The notes beneath the pieces were generated by a model. It was not told the DNA's origin. It saw only the letters and a list, made by a program, of their open reading frames with translations, and searched no databases. Positions 49,939 to 59,311 of a DNA stretch of 64,000 nucleotides are shown here, piece by piece; position 1 is the stretch's first letter, and every line of letters begins with the position of its first letter. Origin of the DNA: Planctobacterium marinum (GTDB lineage Bacteria; Pseudomonadota; Gammaproteobacteria; Enterobacterales; Alteromonadaceae); the NCBI RefSeq assembly GCF_020687805.1, contig NZ_JAJEWQ010000001.1, positions 62,001-126,000 on the forward strand. The letters run 5' to 3'. The position numbers were made by a program, and so were the translations under genes.

Positions 49939-51687
49939 ATGAATCAAACTGAATATAACGGAGCGGTATTCGCTCGTTTTTGCGTTTATTTAAAGCGCTT
50001 TAAATTACCCTTTGTTGCCGCTATCACGGGGATGATTGGTTACTCCCTGATCGATGTTTTTGTTATCTCTCAACTGGAACACGCCATAGACAAAAGCCTG
50101 GTACAGGGGGATCTCGATTATTTACGCATTGCTGCCTATTTGATCGTCCCGCTTTTCATATTACGCGGGGTGTTTAATTTTATGGGAACCTACACCTTGT
50201 CCTGGATTGGCAATATGGTGGTCATGCAGATGCGTCAGGAACTGTTTTCCCGTTTCGTGCATTTACCTGTTTCGTTTCATGATCAGCATTCAACCGGTCA
50301 GTTAATTTCTAAAGTAATTTACGATACCGAGCAGGTATCGGTGGCAGCAGGTAAAGCCCTGTTAACTTTGGTGCGAGAAGGCGCCTTAGTGCTGGGCCTG
50401 TTAGCTATTATGTTTTATAAATCCTGGCAATTAAGCCTGGCGTTTTTGGTTATCGGGCCTGTTGTGGCTTTGATTGTGGCATATGTCAGCAAGCGATTTC
50501 GCATGGTGAGCAAAAACATCCAAAAATCCATGGGTAACCTGACCACCTCTGTTGAGCAGGTCCTGAAAGGTCATAAAGTGGTGTTGATGTTTGATGGGCA
50601 GGAAAAAGAACAAAACCGTTTTCAAGACAGGAACAACCACAATCGCCAGCAAAACATGAAACTGGTGGTGTCCCGAATTCTGTCGGTGTCCAGCATTCAG
50701 GTTATCGCGTCGTTTGCATTGGCAGTTGTTCTGTTTATTTCCAGTATGCCTGGCATGGTTGATAACCTGACAGCCGGGGTTTTCACCTCGGTGGTGGTCA
50801 GTATGACAATGTTATTAAAACCATTAAAGCAACTCACTACCGTTAACAGTGAATTTCAAAAGGGCATGGCGGCCTGTGAAAGTATTTTTATGATCCTTGA
50901 CCAGCAGGAAGAAGAAAACACCGGCGTTAAAAAGCCGCAGCGGGTAGAGGGTAATTTGGAGTTTGACGAGGTTTGTTTTGCTTATGATCCTCAGGGCGAA
51001 CAGGTGTTAAAACATATTTCTTTTAGCGTTCCCAAAGGGGAGACAGTGGCCTTAGTAGGGCGCTCGGGCAGCGGTAAATCCACGATTTCAAATTTGCTGA
51101 CACGTTTTTATCAACCTCAGTCAGGTGAGATCAGGCTGGACGGATTACCCCTGGCAGATATTGAATTACGCGCACTGAGAAACCAAATCGCTGTAGTATC
51201 GCAGCAGGTGACACTTTTCAACGACACGATTGCTAATAATATTGCCTATGGAATGGAAGGCGTGGTTACTCGTGAGCAAATTGTGCATGCTGCTAAAGTT
51301 GCCCATGTGTTGGAGTTCGCCCAGGAATTAGAGCATGGACTCGATACTTTTGTCGGTGAAAATGGCCTGATGCTTTCTGGCGGGCAGCGTCAACGCATCG
51401 CAATTGCCCGTGCTGTTCTTAAAGATGCTCCCATCTTAATACTGGATGAAGCGACGTCGGCACTGGATACTGAGTCGGAGCGTTATATTCAGGAAGCATT
51501 GGAAACCCTGCAAAAAGAACGCACCAGTATTGTTGTGGCCCACAGATTATCCACCATTGAAAATGCCGATCAGATTTTGGTGATCAACAAGGGTGAAATT
51601 GTCGAACAAGGTAAACACAAACAATTGCTGGACAATAATGGGATGTACGCACAATTACACCGAATGCAATTTACCGAAGGTGCTTAA
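49939..51687 (+). CDS. msbA: Lipid A export ATP-binding/permease protein MsbA
   Basis: 582 residues, the same length as E. coli MsbA. An N-terminal six-helix transmembrane domain precedes an ABC domain: Walker A VGRSGSGKST, signature LSGGQRQR, Walker B ILILDEATSALD and the His switch VVAHRLST. It flips core-lipid A across the inner membrane. The stop overlaps the lpxK start by 1 nt (TAATG), the classic msbA-lpxK coupling. Confidence 0.97.
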   Translation: MNQTEYNGAVFARFCVYLKRFKLPFVAAITGMIGYSLIDVFVISQLEHAIDKSLVQGDLDYLRIAAYLIVPLFILRGVFNFMGTYTLSWIGNMVVMQMRQELFSRFVHLPVSFHDQHSTGQLISKVIYDTEQVSVAAGKALLTLVREGALVLGLLAIMFYKSWQLSLAFLVIGPVVALIVAYVSKRFRMVSKNIQKSMGNLTTSVEQVLKGHKVVLMFDGQEKEQNRFQDRNNHNRQQNMKLVVSRILSVSSIQVIASFALAVVLFISSMPGMVDNLTAGVFTSVVVSMTMLLKPLKQLTTVNSEFQKGMAACESIFMILDQQEEENTGVKKPQRVEGNLEFDEVCFAYDPQGEQVLKHISFSVPKGETVALVGRSGSGKSTISNLLTRFYQPQSGEIRLDGLPLADIELRALRNQIAVVSQQVTLFNDTIANNIAYGMEGVVTREQIVHAAKVAHVLEFAQELEHGLDTFVGENGLMLSGGQRQRIAIARAVLKDAPILILDEATSALDTESERYIQEALETLQKERTSIVVAHRLSTIENADQILVINKGEIVEQGKHKQLLDNNGMYAQLHRMQFTEGA

Positions 51688-52658
51688 TGAGTCGTTTGCA
51701 AGCCTCCTGGTACAAACCATTCAGCTGGTCCTTGTTATTGTTGCCACTGAGTCTGTTGTTTTGGCTGATCAGTACTTGCAGAAGAAAGGCCTATGGCAGT
51801 GATATCCTGAAAAGCCACAAATTAGACGTACCCGTAGTGGTTGTCGGTAATATCAATGTCGGTGGTAATGGCAAAACGCCATTGGTGATTTATCTCAGTA
51901 ACTTTTTAAAGCAGCAAGGCTATCGCCCGGGTATCGTTTCAAGGGGCTATGGCGGTAAGGCTGCATCCTATCCAATGCAGGTACAAACCAATTCCGATCC
52001 GGCACATTGTGGTGATGAACCACTGTTTATCAGACAAAGAGTCAATTGCCCGGTTGTGGTGGACCCCAACCGGGTTCGGGGCGCAGACGCGTTGGTGAAA
52101 CAGTACAAATGCAATATTGTGATCAGTGACGACGGCTTACAGCATTATCGCCTGGCCAGAGACATTGAAATAGCCGTTGTTGACGGTCAGAGAAGGGAGG
52201 GCAATGGTCTGTTGCTGCCCGCAGGTCCATTAAGAGAAGGCAAATGGCGACTTCAGCAGGTTGATTTTATCGTGTTGAACGGTGGTAAATTGAAAAAAGA
52301 CGAATACCTGATGTCGTTGGAACCCGGACAATTAGTTAATGTTAAATTTAAAGGGCAAACCCGGCCTTTGAACCAAATAACGGGCGCGGTGTCGGCAATT
52401 GCCGGGATTGGCAACCCGCAACGCTTTTTCGAATTGTTGCACAGCAAAGGTATAAAGCTTGAAAGTACCCAGGCGTTTCCGGATCATTATCATTTTAAAG
52501 CGTCTGATATTCCGCAAGGTACTGTGCTGATGACCGAAAAAGATGCCGTGAAATGTGCCGGATTTGCACGGGAGTCATGGTGGTATTTACCGGTAAGTGC
52601 AAAATTAACCGAGAAGTTCAATCAGGACTTTTTGAGTAAACTTAGACATTATAGTTAA
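51687..52658 (+). CDS. lpxK: Tetraacyldisaccharide 4'-kinase
   Basis: 323 residues (E. coli LpxK 328). An N-terminal membrane helix (SWSLLLLPLSLLFWLI) is followed by the P-loop VVGNINVGGNGKTPLV, then SRGYGGKA, the ISDDGLQHYRLARDIE block and LPAGPLREGKW. It phosphorylates the 4' position of the lipid A precursor. The start is fused to the msbA stop. Next comes ycaR and then kdsB. Confidence 0.96.
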   Translation: MSRLQASWYKPFSWSLLLLPLSLLFWLISTCRRKAYGSDILKSHKLDVPVVVVGNINVGGNGKTPLVIYLSNFLKQQGYRPGIVSRGYGGKAASYPMQVQTNSDPAHCGDEPLFIRQRVNCPVVVDPNRVRGADALVKQYKCNIVISDDGLQHYRLARDIEIAVVDGQRREGNGLLLPAGPLREGKWRLQQVDFIVLNGGKLKKDEYLMSLEPGQLVNVKFKGQTRPLNQITGAVSAIAGIGNPQRFFELLHSKGIKLESTQAFPDHYHFKASDIPQGTVLMTEKDAVKCAGFARESWWYLPVSAKLTEKFNQDFLSKLRHYS

Positions 52659-52690
52659 CGCCTGATGGCTGATATGGGAAGGACAATACG

Positions 52691-52885
52691 ATGCCTATCG
52701 ATCCAAAATTAAGCGATATTTTGGTTTGCCCCTTGTGTAAAGGGAAAGTAATTTATGTGCGAGAATCTGAAGAATTGGTTTGTAAATTTGATAAGTTGGC
52801 CTTTCCGGTAAGAGATAATATCCCGGTAATGCTGGAGTCAGAAGCCCGCACCTTGACACTTGAAGATCTGAATTCAATTTCCTGA
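52691..52885 (+). CDS. ycaR: Trm112-like small protein YcaR
   Basis: 64 residues (E. coli YcaR 60). Trm112 family: [16 protein letters not shown] with a Cys-x-x-Cys pair, a third Cys in [13 protein letters not shown], and the family end block RDNIPVMLE. Its exact bacterial role is unknown. The position between lpxK and kdsB is conserved. Confidence 0.92.
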   Translation: MPIDPKLSDILVCPLCKGKVIYVRESEELVCKFDKLAFPVRDNIPVMLESEARTLTLEDLNSIS

Positions 52886-52893
52886 GTTTAACT

Positions 52894-53652
52894 ATGGAAT
52901 TTACAGTAATTATTCCTGCCCGATACCAGTCAAGCCGATTTCCTGGCAAACCACTGGTGGATATCAATGGCAAACCTATGGTGCAATGGGTTTATGAAAA
53001 GGCGGAGCAGTCCGGGGCCAGACGGGTGATTGTGGCAACGGATGATCAGCGTATAAAAGAGGTTGTCGAGGGCTTTGGTGGACAAGTCTGTATGACCCGG
53101 GCTGATCATGACAGCGGCACTGAAAGATTGGCTGAGGTGGTGCAATTGTTGGCACTGCCGGATGAAGAAATTATTGTCAATGTACAGGGGGATGAACCCT
53201 TTATTCCCGCTGAAAATATAGTGCAGGTCGCTAAAAATCTGGCGCAAAATCAGCAGGCAAAAATGGCTACCTTGTCAGTGAAAATCGATGATATTGATGA
53301 GGCATTTAATGGTAATGCGGTCAAGGTTGTCACAGATGCAAACGGGAATGCTCTGTATTTTAGTCGGGCGACTATTCCGTATGACAGAAGCCGATTTTTG
53401 GGCGTAAAACCATCTGACATTAAAGATATTGGCGATTTTTATCAGCGCCATATTGGGATTTATGCCTACAGCGCTGCATTCATCAAACAGTACATTGAAC
53501 TCGATGTATCTCCTTTGGAGCACATTGAGTCTCTGGAGCAACTCAGAGTGCTCTGGCATGGGTATGCGATTCACGTAGAGCAGGCCCGGTGCACACCACC
53601 GCCTGGCATTGATACACCGGACGACCTGCAAAGAGCATTAAAAGAACATTAG
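52894..53652 (+). CDS. kdsB: CMP-KDO synthetase (3-deoxy-manno-octulosonate cytidylyltransferase)
   Basis: 252 residues (E. coli KdsB 248). It activates KDO as CMP-KDO for attachment to lipid A. Motifs: [44 protein letters not shown] with metal and nucleotide contacts, and [11 protein letters not shown]. It starts 8 nt after ycaR stop and is followed closely by an SDR gene. Confidence 0.96.
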   Translation: MEFTVIIPARYQSSRFPGKPLVDINGKPMVQWVYEKAEQSGARRVIVATDDQRIKEVVEGFGGQVCMTRADHDSGTERLAEVVQLLALPDEEIIVNVQGDEPFIPAENIVQVAKNLAQNQQAKMATLSVKIDDIDEAFNGNAVKVVTDANGNALYFSRATIPYDRSRFLGVKPSDIKDIGDFYQRHIGIYAYSAAFIKQYIELDVSPLEHIESLEQLRVLWHGYAIHVEQARCTPPPGIDTPDDLQRALKEH

Positions 53653-53662
53653 GGAGTATTAC

Positions 53663-54325
53663 ATGGTAAATGTTGTTATTACCGGAGCTAATCGTGGCAT
53701 TGGCTTAGAACTTACCCGAATTTACAAGGCACGCGGCTGTACAGTATGGGCTATATGTCGTCAGTCCAGTGAAGCGTTGGATGCTACCGAAGCGAATATC
53801 ATTGATGGCGTTGAACTCTCAGATGTGCAGGGTTTGTCAGGTATGATTCATCCATTGCACGGTGTTGGTATTGATATACTCATTCACAATGCAGGCATTT
53901 TGCGTGACGAAAGTTTGAATCATATTGACGTCGCTACCATTGAACAGCAATTCAGAGTGAATGCTGTGGCGCCTTTGGTGCTGACAGATTTGTTACTGGA
54001 TAATCTGAACGCCAACGCTAAAGTAGGTATCATCACCAGCCGTATGGGCTCGATGGGGGATAACGGCAGTGGTGGCCGATACGGTTATCGAATGTCTAAA
54101 GCGGCACTAAACGCTGCTGCAGTATCGCTGTCCCTTGATCTTAAACCGCGCAATGTTGCCGTTGCGGTTTTGCATCCGGGATATGTTCAGACGGGCATGG
54201 TGGATTTTCGCGGAGAAGTGCCTGCCAACGAGTCAGCACAACGACTGGTAACCCGTATGGATGAATTGAATATGGATAACAGTGGCACATTCTGGCACGC
54301 CAATGGTGAAGTTTTGCCCTGGTAG
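53663..54325 (+). CDS. C-factor-like short-chain dehydrogenase (SDR)
   Basis: 220 residues. A Rossmann fold: NAD(P)-binding VITGANRGIGLE at the start, NAGI near residue 77, the active-site Ser in IITSRMGSMG and the catalytic Tyr-x-x-x-Lys in GYRMSKAALN. Short length and NSGTFWHANGEVLPW end resemble the C-factor-like SDRs. Substrate unknown. Located 10 nt after kdsB, likely the end of the comEC/msbA-lpxK-ycaR-kdsB transcript; a terminator follows. Confidence 0.88.
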   Translation: MVNVVITGANRGIGLELTRIYKARGCTVWAICRQSSEALDATEANIIDGVELSDVQGLSGMIHPLHGVGIDILIHNAGILRDESLNHIDVATIEQQFRVNAVAPLVLTDLLLDNLNANAKVGIITSRMGSMGDNGSGGRYGYRMSKAALNAAAVSLSLDLKPRNVAVAVLHPGYVQTGMVDFRGEVPANESAQRLVTRMDELNMDNSGTFWHANGEVLPW

Positions 54326-54344
54326 TGGGTGGCATGTCACAGAG

Positions 54345-54372
54345 AAGGGCGCTGTGCAACGCCCTTAGTTTT
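54345..54372 (+). terminator. Terminator after the SDR gene
   Basis: A 7-bp stem AAGGGCG/CGCCCTT (54345-54351 with 54360-54366, 8-nt loop) followed by AGTTTT, in the gap before the convergent HMG-CoA reductase gene. Confidence 0.78.
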
Positions 54373-54388
54373 ATGGAGCCAGGCTGGA

Positions 54389-55564
54389 TTAACCGCGATT
54401 CCGCCCTAACTGATCATGGCTGGACACCCAGTCACCTGCGATGACTGCACAACCCAAAGAAATATCACCTGCAAGCACGGTGGCGGCCACTATTTCCGCG
54501 AACTTGTTAGCTTTGCCTTTACCCACACAGCCCAACATGTTTAAACACTCTCTTTGCGTGGGCAAACCGGTTCCACCACCAAAGGTTGCACAGATCAATG
54601 AAGGTAATGTCACTGCGAGATAAATATCGCCATTGTCCAGCAATTCATGGGTGAATAAACCCGCATGAGACTCTACGACATTGGCCTCATCCTGACCCGT
54701 TGCGATAAACAAGGAGGCAATGCCATTCGCCGCATGTGGACCGTTGTATGCCGCGCCCGCCATTAACGCACCGGTATTTGCCAGTACAGTGGCTTTGGCC
54801 AACATTTTTGTATCTACACCCATGATGGCCTTAAGGACTTCTTTTTTCACTGTTAATTCAGCGATTACCCGTTTACCACGTGAATGCAGCATGTTCAGGT
54901 GGGAGTGTTTTTTGTCGGTGTCCATGTTTCCGGACAACAGGTAGTTGGCACCGCCTGGATAATTGTGCTTAATCCATTCGCAGGCCATCAGCGTGGCTTT
55001 GCCAACCATGTTCTGACCGGCCGCGTCGCCAGTGGTGTAGTTAAAACGCAGATACCGGGATTTGGCCACTGACCACTGGTGAATATGCTTCAGCTTACCG
55101 ATACTTGTGGTCGTTTCTGCTGCAGTCTTGATGCTGTCAAAGTTTTCTTTTACCCATTCGCCAAAAGCCCTGGCTTCGCGGGCATTGTCAAACAGAAATG
55201 CCGGTGCCCGTTGCATATACTGTTCAACTACGGTCGTGGTTACACCGCCACTTTCTGTGATCACCCGCATTCCGCGGGAATAACTGGCAACCAAGGTGCC
55301 TTCAGTTGTTGCCAACGGGATGTAAAAGTCACCCTGTGCATCTTCACCATTAATTCTCATTGGTCCTGCGACGCCAACCGGCATCTGACAAATACCAATG
55401 AAGTTTTCGATATTACCTGGCAGTACTCCGGTATCAATAGTGTACTGACCGGTTAAGGTCATGGGCTCGCCGGTTTTTGCTTCAATAAACTTGCGTCGCT
55501 CAGCTGCCATTTCCGGTGTGTAATCGTTCTCTTTACTACGCGGAATTCGAATATCATCTCTCAT
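54389..55564 (-). CDS. Hydroxymethylglutaryl-CoA reductase
   Basis: 391 residues from the ATG at 55564, about 10 nt after AGGA and just before the conserved RIPRSKENDYT block; longer in-frame starts at 55615 (ATG) and 55672 (TTG) have no ribosome binding site. HMG-CoA reductase makes mevalonate using NAD(P)H. Conserved blocks: PLATTEGTLVASYSRG (catalytic Glu), GDAAGQNMVGKA, FIATGQDEANVVE (catalytic Asp), GGGTGLPTQRE and the C-terminal SSHDQLGRN (catalytic His). It looks like the class I type also seen in some Vibrio. No other mevalonate gene is nearby, so its role is unclear. The gene is transcribed alone. Confidence 0.92.
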   Translation of the reverse strand: MRDDIRIPRSKENDYTPEMAAERRKFIEAKTGEPMTLTGQYTIDTGVLPGNIENFIGICQMPVGVAGPMRINGEDAQGDFYIPLATTEGTLVASYSRGMRVITESGGVTTTVVEQYMQRAPAFLFDNAREARAFGEWVKENFDSIKTAAETTTSIGKLKHIHQWSVAKSRYLRFNYTTGDAAGQNMVGKATLMACEWIKHNYPGGANYLLSGNMDTDKKHSHLNMLHSRGKRVIAELTVKKEVLKAIMGVDTKMLAKATVLANTGALMAGAAYNGPHAANGIASLFIATGQDEANVVESHAGLFTHELLDNGDIYLAVTLPSLICATFGGGTGLPTQRECLNMLGCVGKGKANKFAEIVAATVLAGDISLGCAVIAGDWVSSHDQLGRNRG

Positions 55565-55782
55565 TTTTTGTGTGTCCTGTTTTAATGATTTTATTAAGGG
55601 TGATTTTTTTGACATCAGGCTTAGTAAATCATGTAACTGGTCTGACCACAAGTATTGATCTGTGATTTCCAATCAGGAACGGGAAATTTCACAGAAACGA
55701 CATATTCGTTTTAGGCGGATACCGATACCAGAAGTATTGCCTGCAAAGTATAGGCAGTGGAGCGGGGCAGTCGTAAAACTAA

Positions 55783-55802
55783 AAAGGGCCGACTGGCCCT
55801 TT
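55783..55802 (-). terminator. Intrinsic terminator of the secreted-protein gene at 55.8 kb
   Basis: Perfect 8-bp stem AAAGGGCC/GGCCCTTT (55783-55790 with 55795-55802) with a 4-nt loop and TTTTTAG on the minus strand, 16 nt after the stop codon. Confidence 0.85.
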
Positions 55803-55817
55803 GTTTTACTTTAGTTT

Positions 55818-56480
55818 TTATCGGTAAGTTTCTGTTTCGTAATACAAAGGTTTCATCGGACCACAAAGCGTCAGTCGACTGAACAGTTGTGGAATAGTAG
55901 GCGTCGCAGAGGGCGTACTAAATTCAGTTACGCAACTTACCATATCGTCAAACAAGATCAGGTTATCGAACGTGGGCGGCTGCTGCAGTCTGTGTACTAA
56001 TATAAATTCGTTGGTACCGACTTTGACCTTGTCGTAAACCTGTCGGATGCTGGACGGTTTAATTTCATCAAAGTTTCTCAGATACAACTGTTCATCGAAT
56101 GCAATAACGGCTTGCTCATGCACTTTCATACCACCGCGATCAAAGTGCCCCATGTAAATATCCATAACCACTTCCAACTTTTCGCCTCTGAGCAGACGTT
56201 GCAGGTTAAAAGGTTGGGTTTTTGCCGTAACCAAATCAGCATCCCTTACCAGAAAACGGACTGAAGGAGTTTTAGTGTTGATTTTGTAGAGCAATTGTTG
56301 GTTATGAGGTTTCTCGTAACCTGGCATCGGGTACGCGAACAAGGTTGTGCCCATGCTAACCAGTACCATGTTATAGCTTCCCATATAAGCCGGGTCCAGC
56401 GGGGGAGGAGGCTGCTTGTCGTTGGCGAAACTGGCCTGACTTAAACATAAAAACAGGAATATCGCGGCAAACTTTGTCAT
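55818..56480 (-). CDS. Secreted protein of unknown function
   Basis: 220 residues with a typical signal peptide (about residues 1-19, hydrophobic core AAIFLFLCLSQ, cut after SFA). The mature part starts with a Pro-rich stretch (DKQPPPPLDPAYMG) and is mostly beta/alpha mixed with two cysteines (MVSCVTE and LTLCGPM) near the C-terminus that may pair. No family is recognised. A strong terminator follows. It sits between HMG-CoA reductase and the ABC operon and may be a monocistronic periplasmic protein. Confidence 0.68.
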   Translation of the reverse strand: MTKFAAIFLFLCLSQASFANDKQPPPPLDPAYMGSYNMVLVSMGTTLFAYPMPGYEKPHNQQLLYKINTKTPSVRFLVRDADLVTAKTQPFNLQRLLRGEKLEVVMDIYMGHFDRGGMKVHEQAVIAFDEQLYLRNFDEIKPSSIRQVYDKVKVGTNEFILVHRLQQPPTFDNLILFDDMVSCVTEFSTPSATPTIPQLFSRLTLCGPMKPLYYETETYR

Positions 56481-56693
56481 TCAGAATGCACCCTTAATTG
56501 CGGAACACACCATCGTCTTTCGTAATAGTGTCGTAGAGGTTTGTCTTGGCCAACTGCTGTCAGCTGTGTCTGGCGTAAGTATCCTGGTTTTTATGTCAGA
56601 AAGACATACTGCTTTAGTATATAGCTGAACAATCAGGTATTAAGTGGCGATAATTTGATCAATATGGGCGTATAAGTGCATCTTTTGACAAGA

Positions 56694-56738
56694 GCGTGAT
56701 CATCAAGGCTACAATGCGTCTGCTGTTGATGATCACGC
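56694..56738. repeat. Perfect 13-bp inverted repeat after the ABC transporter operon
   Basis: Arms GCGTGATCATCAA (56694-56706) and TTGATGATCACGC (56726-56738) enclose a 19-nt spacer and begin 9 nt after the stop of the last permease gene. No T run follows, so this could be a Rho-independent-like mRNA end or a protein-binding site. Confidence 0.55.
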
Positions 56739-56747
56739 AGTACCTGT

Positions 56748-57977
56748 TCAGACCGTTCTGGTGGCCATTGCGGGCGGAATGTTTGCCGCTTTTTTAGCCG
56801 GGCCCAGTACGGCCAATTGTCCCAGTACCCACAGGCACAGCATTCCAATCGGGATGTAATACCAACTGATGCGGTTTAATTCAAAAAAGTTCACCAGCAG
56901 AATGTTAAGTCCGATACTCAACGCTGCACCGGTCAAAACGCCGATACTGGTGATCATAAAGTTTTCCAGCATAAAATAGCGTACGATTTGCCATTGTGTT
57001 GCGCCAAGTGCTCTGCGAGTGCCAATTTGTTTCTTGCGTTTGTTGACGTTAAAACTCGCTAAACCGACAATGCCCATTCCTGTGATCAACACCAGTGTTG
57101 CCATGACGATGGTGAGAATTTTGATCATTGCTGCGTGGAATCCATAGCTCTCATTTCTTACATTCTCAAAGGACTCCATTCCTCTGACAAGCCGTTCATT
57201 GGCCCGCTGAGCCAGATACTCTTCTACTGCGCGCATCGCCTGATCCCGCATGCCATCTTGTGCCCTGACAAAGTAAGTGGTTGAGTTATTAAATGCGAAA
57301 TATTCCGGCGACAACATGGTGTTTTCCAGTTGTTCCCAACCAATCCAGGGGGCCTGCAATGCATCAATGACTCCGATGATTTGCATGGGTTCATCGTTGT
57401 TAATGTAAGTTGTTTTACCTATGACTTCATCGATAGCGGTGTCGGGAAACAGGTCATTTGCAAGAGCCTGGGTGATGATGATGTTTTGTGGCCAACCTTC
57501 CTCACTGCCATCGCGATAACGCAATTCCTGTTCAGTAAAGTTTTGCCCGGCCAGTAACTGAACATCCAGAGCTTCCAGGCCATGATGGTCAACCATATAC
57601 ACGGCTGTAGCGACATCATCCTTGCCTTCACCCGCTTCGGTTTGAAGACTCATCGACCAGCCACCACCGCTGATCGGTATGGCATTAATGGTGGTTACAT
57701 TGCGTACTGATGGCAATGCTCTGATTTGGCGCAGATCTTCCTGAATGGTATTTGGGTTGTCAAAATCACTGGCAAAACCGTTACTGTTAACATAAAAACT
57801 GTCGGCTTCATCCACGCCGCTGACGCGGGCCATCAGTGCTTCGCGTTCATCGATGATAAATATGGCATTGACCACGATGGTCATGGTGACTGCGATTTGC
57901 AGTGCTATCAACAAGGCTCCCATTTTATTGCGCAATAAAGTGCGAAAAATTGGGCCTAATTCCAGAGATGCGTTCAT
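56748..57977 (-). CDS. MacB-type ABC transporter permease (second permease)
   Basis: 409 residues. MacB/FtsX topology: one N-terminal membrane helix (MGALLIALQIAVTMTIVVNAIF), a ~240-residue periplasmic MacB_PCD domain, then three C-terminal helices including LTIVMATLVLITGMGIVGLASF with the following KRKKQIGTRRALGAT coupling motif. It is 10 nt downstream of the first permease gene. No ATPase is fused, unlike MacB of E. coli, so the two permeases probably form a heterodimer with the shared ATPase. Confidence 0.9.
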   Translation of the reverse strand: MNASLELGPIFRTLLRNKMGALLIALQIAVTMTIVVNAIFIIDEREALMARVSGVDEADSFYVNSNGFASDFDNPNTIQEDLRQIRALPSVRNVTTINAIPISGGGWSMSLQTEAGEGKDDVATAVYMVDHHGLEALDVQLLAGQNFTEQELRYRDGSEEGWPQNIIITQALANDLFPDTAIDEVIGKTTYINNDEPMQIIGVIDALQAPWIGWEQLENTMLSPEYFAFNNSTTYFVRAQDGMRDQAMRAVEEYLAQRANERLVRGMESFENVRNESYGFHAAMIKILTIVMATLVLITGMGIVGLASFNVNKRKKQIGTRRALGATQWQIVRYFMLENFMITSIGVLTGAALSIGLNILLVNFFELNRISWYYIPIGMLCLWVLGQLAVLGPAKKAANIPPAMATRTV

Positions 57978-57987
57978 TGTTATCTCC

Positions 57988-59301
57988 CTACTGACTTTTA
58001 AGTTGACTGGCCGGAGCGATTGAACAGGCGCGCCAGGTGGGATACAAACCCGCTAATATGGTGGAGACCAGGGCAATCACAACCGCTAAAATTGCCATAT
58101 TCATGTCTAAGCTGGTGAGTTTGTGGGCAAATTCACCATAAAGGGCTCTCAGTCCCTGCAATCCAAAAAAGGAAAAACCTAGTCCCAATAAACCACCTGC
58201 GACACCAATGCAGGCGGTTTCAACCGTGTGCTGAATAAATAAATCACCTTTTGTCGCACCGACAGCGCGGCGTAGGCCTATTTCACTGGATTTGCCCATA
58301 AATTTAGAAAGCATAAGTCCAATGGTATTGAGTAAACAAACGGCTAAAAACATCAGCGACAACCACATCATTATTTGCGCGTCGTCGGCAACAACCTCAT
58401 TGTATTCCAGCCACTGTTGAACATTGTTTAATCGATTGTTGAGTGGGCGAGGGAAGCGGCCCAGTTCTTTTTGACTGTTGACATAGTTGTCTAAAAACAG
58501 CGCATAATCGCTTCGCTCAGCAGGATTGTCTAACTCCACCCAAAACTGAAAATTGACACATTCTGAGTTTAAAAATCCTTCGAAGCCTTCTTCATCGGGA
58601 GACTTCCAACAATTAACATTCCCCCAACTGGGCAGTTTCATTGTGCGTTTTAACTGTAATGGGATAAATAGTTCCGAAGGACGCCCAAAGTCATCATTGT
58701 TGAGATCGTAAAACTTTGGAATGGGGTGCCATTCAGCAATGACACCGACAATGGTAAACACTTCACCGGATAAGGTAACGCTTTGACCCACAGAGTTTTT
58801 ACCGCCAAACAGGGTTTCGTTTATCTCTTTGGTAAGGACCACCAGGTGCCGGGCATTTTCGTCAGCTTGTTTATCCCACGCTGAACCATATAAAAAGGGC
58901 ACGTCGAACATACTAAAGAAATCGCTGTAGGTGAGGCGGTATCCCGCCTGAAATGGCTTAATGTTCGGATCGGCGGGCTCTACAACACCGCCTGATTTTG
59001 CCATTGCTGCCTGGCGAATGCCCTGTTGGGCTTGCTGCAAGTTGGTGGCATCGGTCCAGGTGAGTTGATATGGGGGATCATTAGGGTCTACGGCAGCCTC
59101 AAAAGGCCCCCAGTTGTCCAATTGCACGTGAAACAGCACGTCACTTTTGTGTTTTATCGGGTTGTTGGACATCAGGTAATTTACTGTGATGGTGGTCATG
59201 CAGGCACCGATACCTAATGCAATAGCCAACACCATCAAACTACTTAACACCGGATTGCGGCGCATACTGATAAACGCCAACCTTAGGTAATAACTCATCA
59301 T
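57988..59301 (-). CDS. MacB-type ABC transporter permease (first permease)
   Basis: 437 residues from the ATG at 59301, which follows AGGA by 7-8 nt and lies 10 nt after the ATPase stop; the longer frame from 59364 would overlap the ATPase gene by 53 nt. MacB/FtsX architecture as in its partner: N-terminal helix (SSLMVLAIALGIGACMT), periplasmic MacB_PCD domain of ~250 residues with FEAAVDPNDPPYQL, and three C-terminal helices with SSEIGLRRAVGATKGDLF as the coupling motif. It differs in sequence from the other permease, so a heterodimeric channel is likely. Confidence 0.9.
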   Translation of the reverse strand: MMSYYLRLAFISMRRNPVLSSLMVLAIALGIGACMTTITVNYLMSNNPIKHKSDVLFHVQLDNWGPFEAAVDPNDPPYQLTWTDATNLQQAQQGIRQAAMAKSGGVVEPADPNIKPFQAGYRLTYSDFFSMFDVPFLYGSAWDKQADENARHLVVLTKEINETLFGGKNSVGQSVTLSGEVFTIVGVIAEWHPIPKFYDLNNDDFGRPSELFIPLQLKRTMKLPSWGNVNCWKSPDEEGFEGFLNSECVNFQFWVELDNPAERSDYALFLDNYVNSQKELGRFPRPLNNRLNNVQQWLEYNEVVADDAQIMMWLSLMFLAVCLLNTIGLMLSKFMGKSSEIGLRRAVGATKGDLFIQHTVETACIGVAGGLLGLGFSFFGLQGLRALYGEFAHKLTSLDMNMAILAVVIALVSTILAGLYPTWRACSIAPASQLKSQ

Positions 59302-59311
59302 GGCTTTTTCC

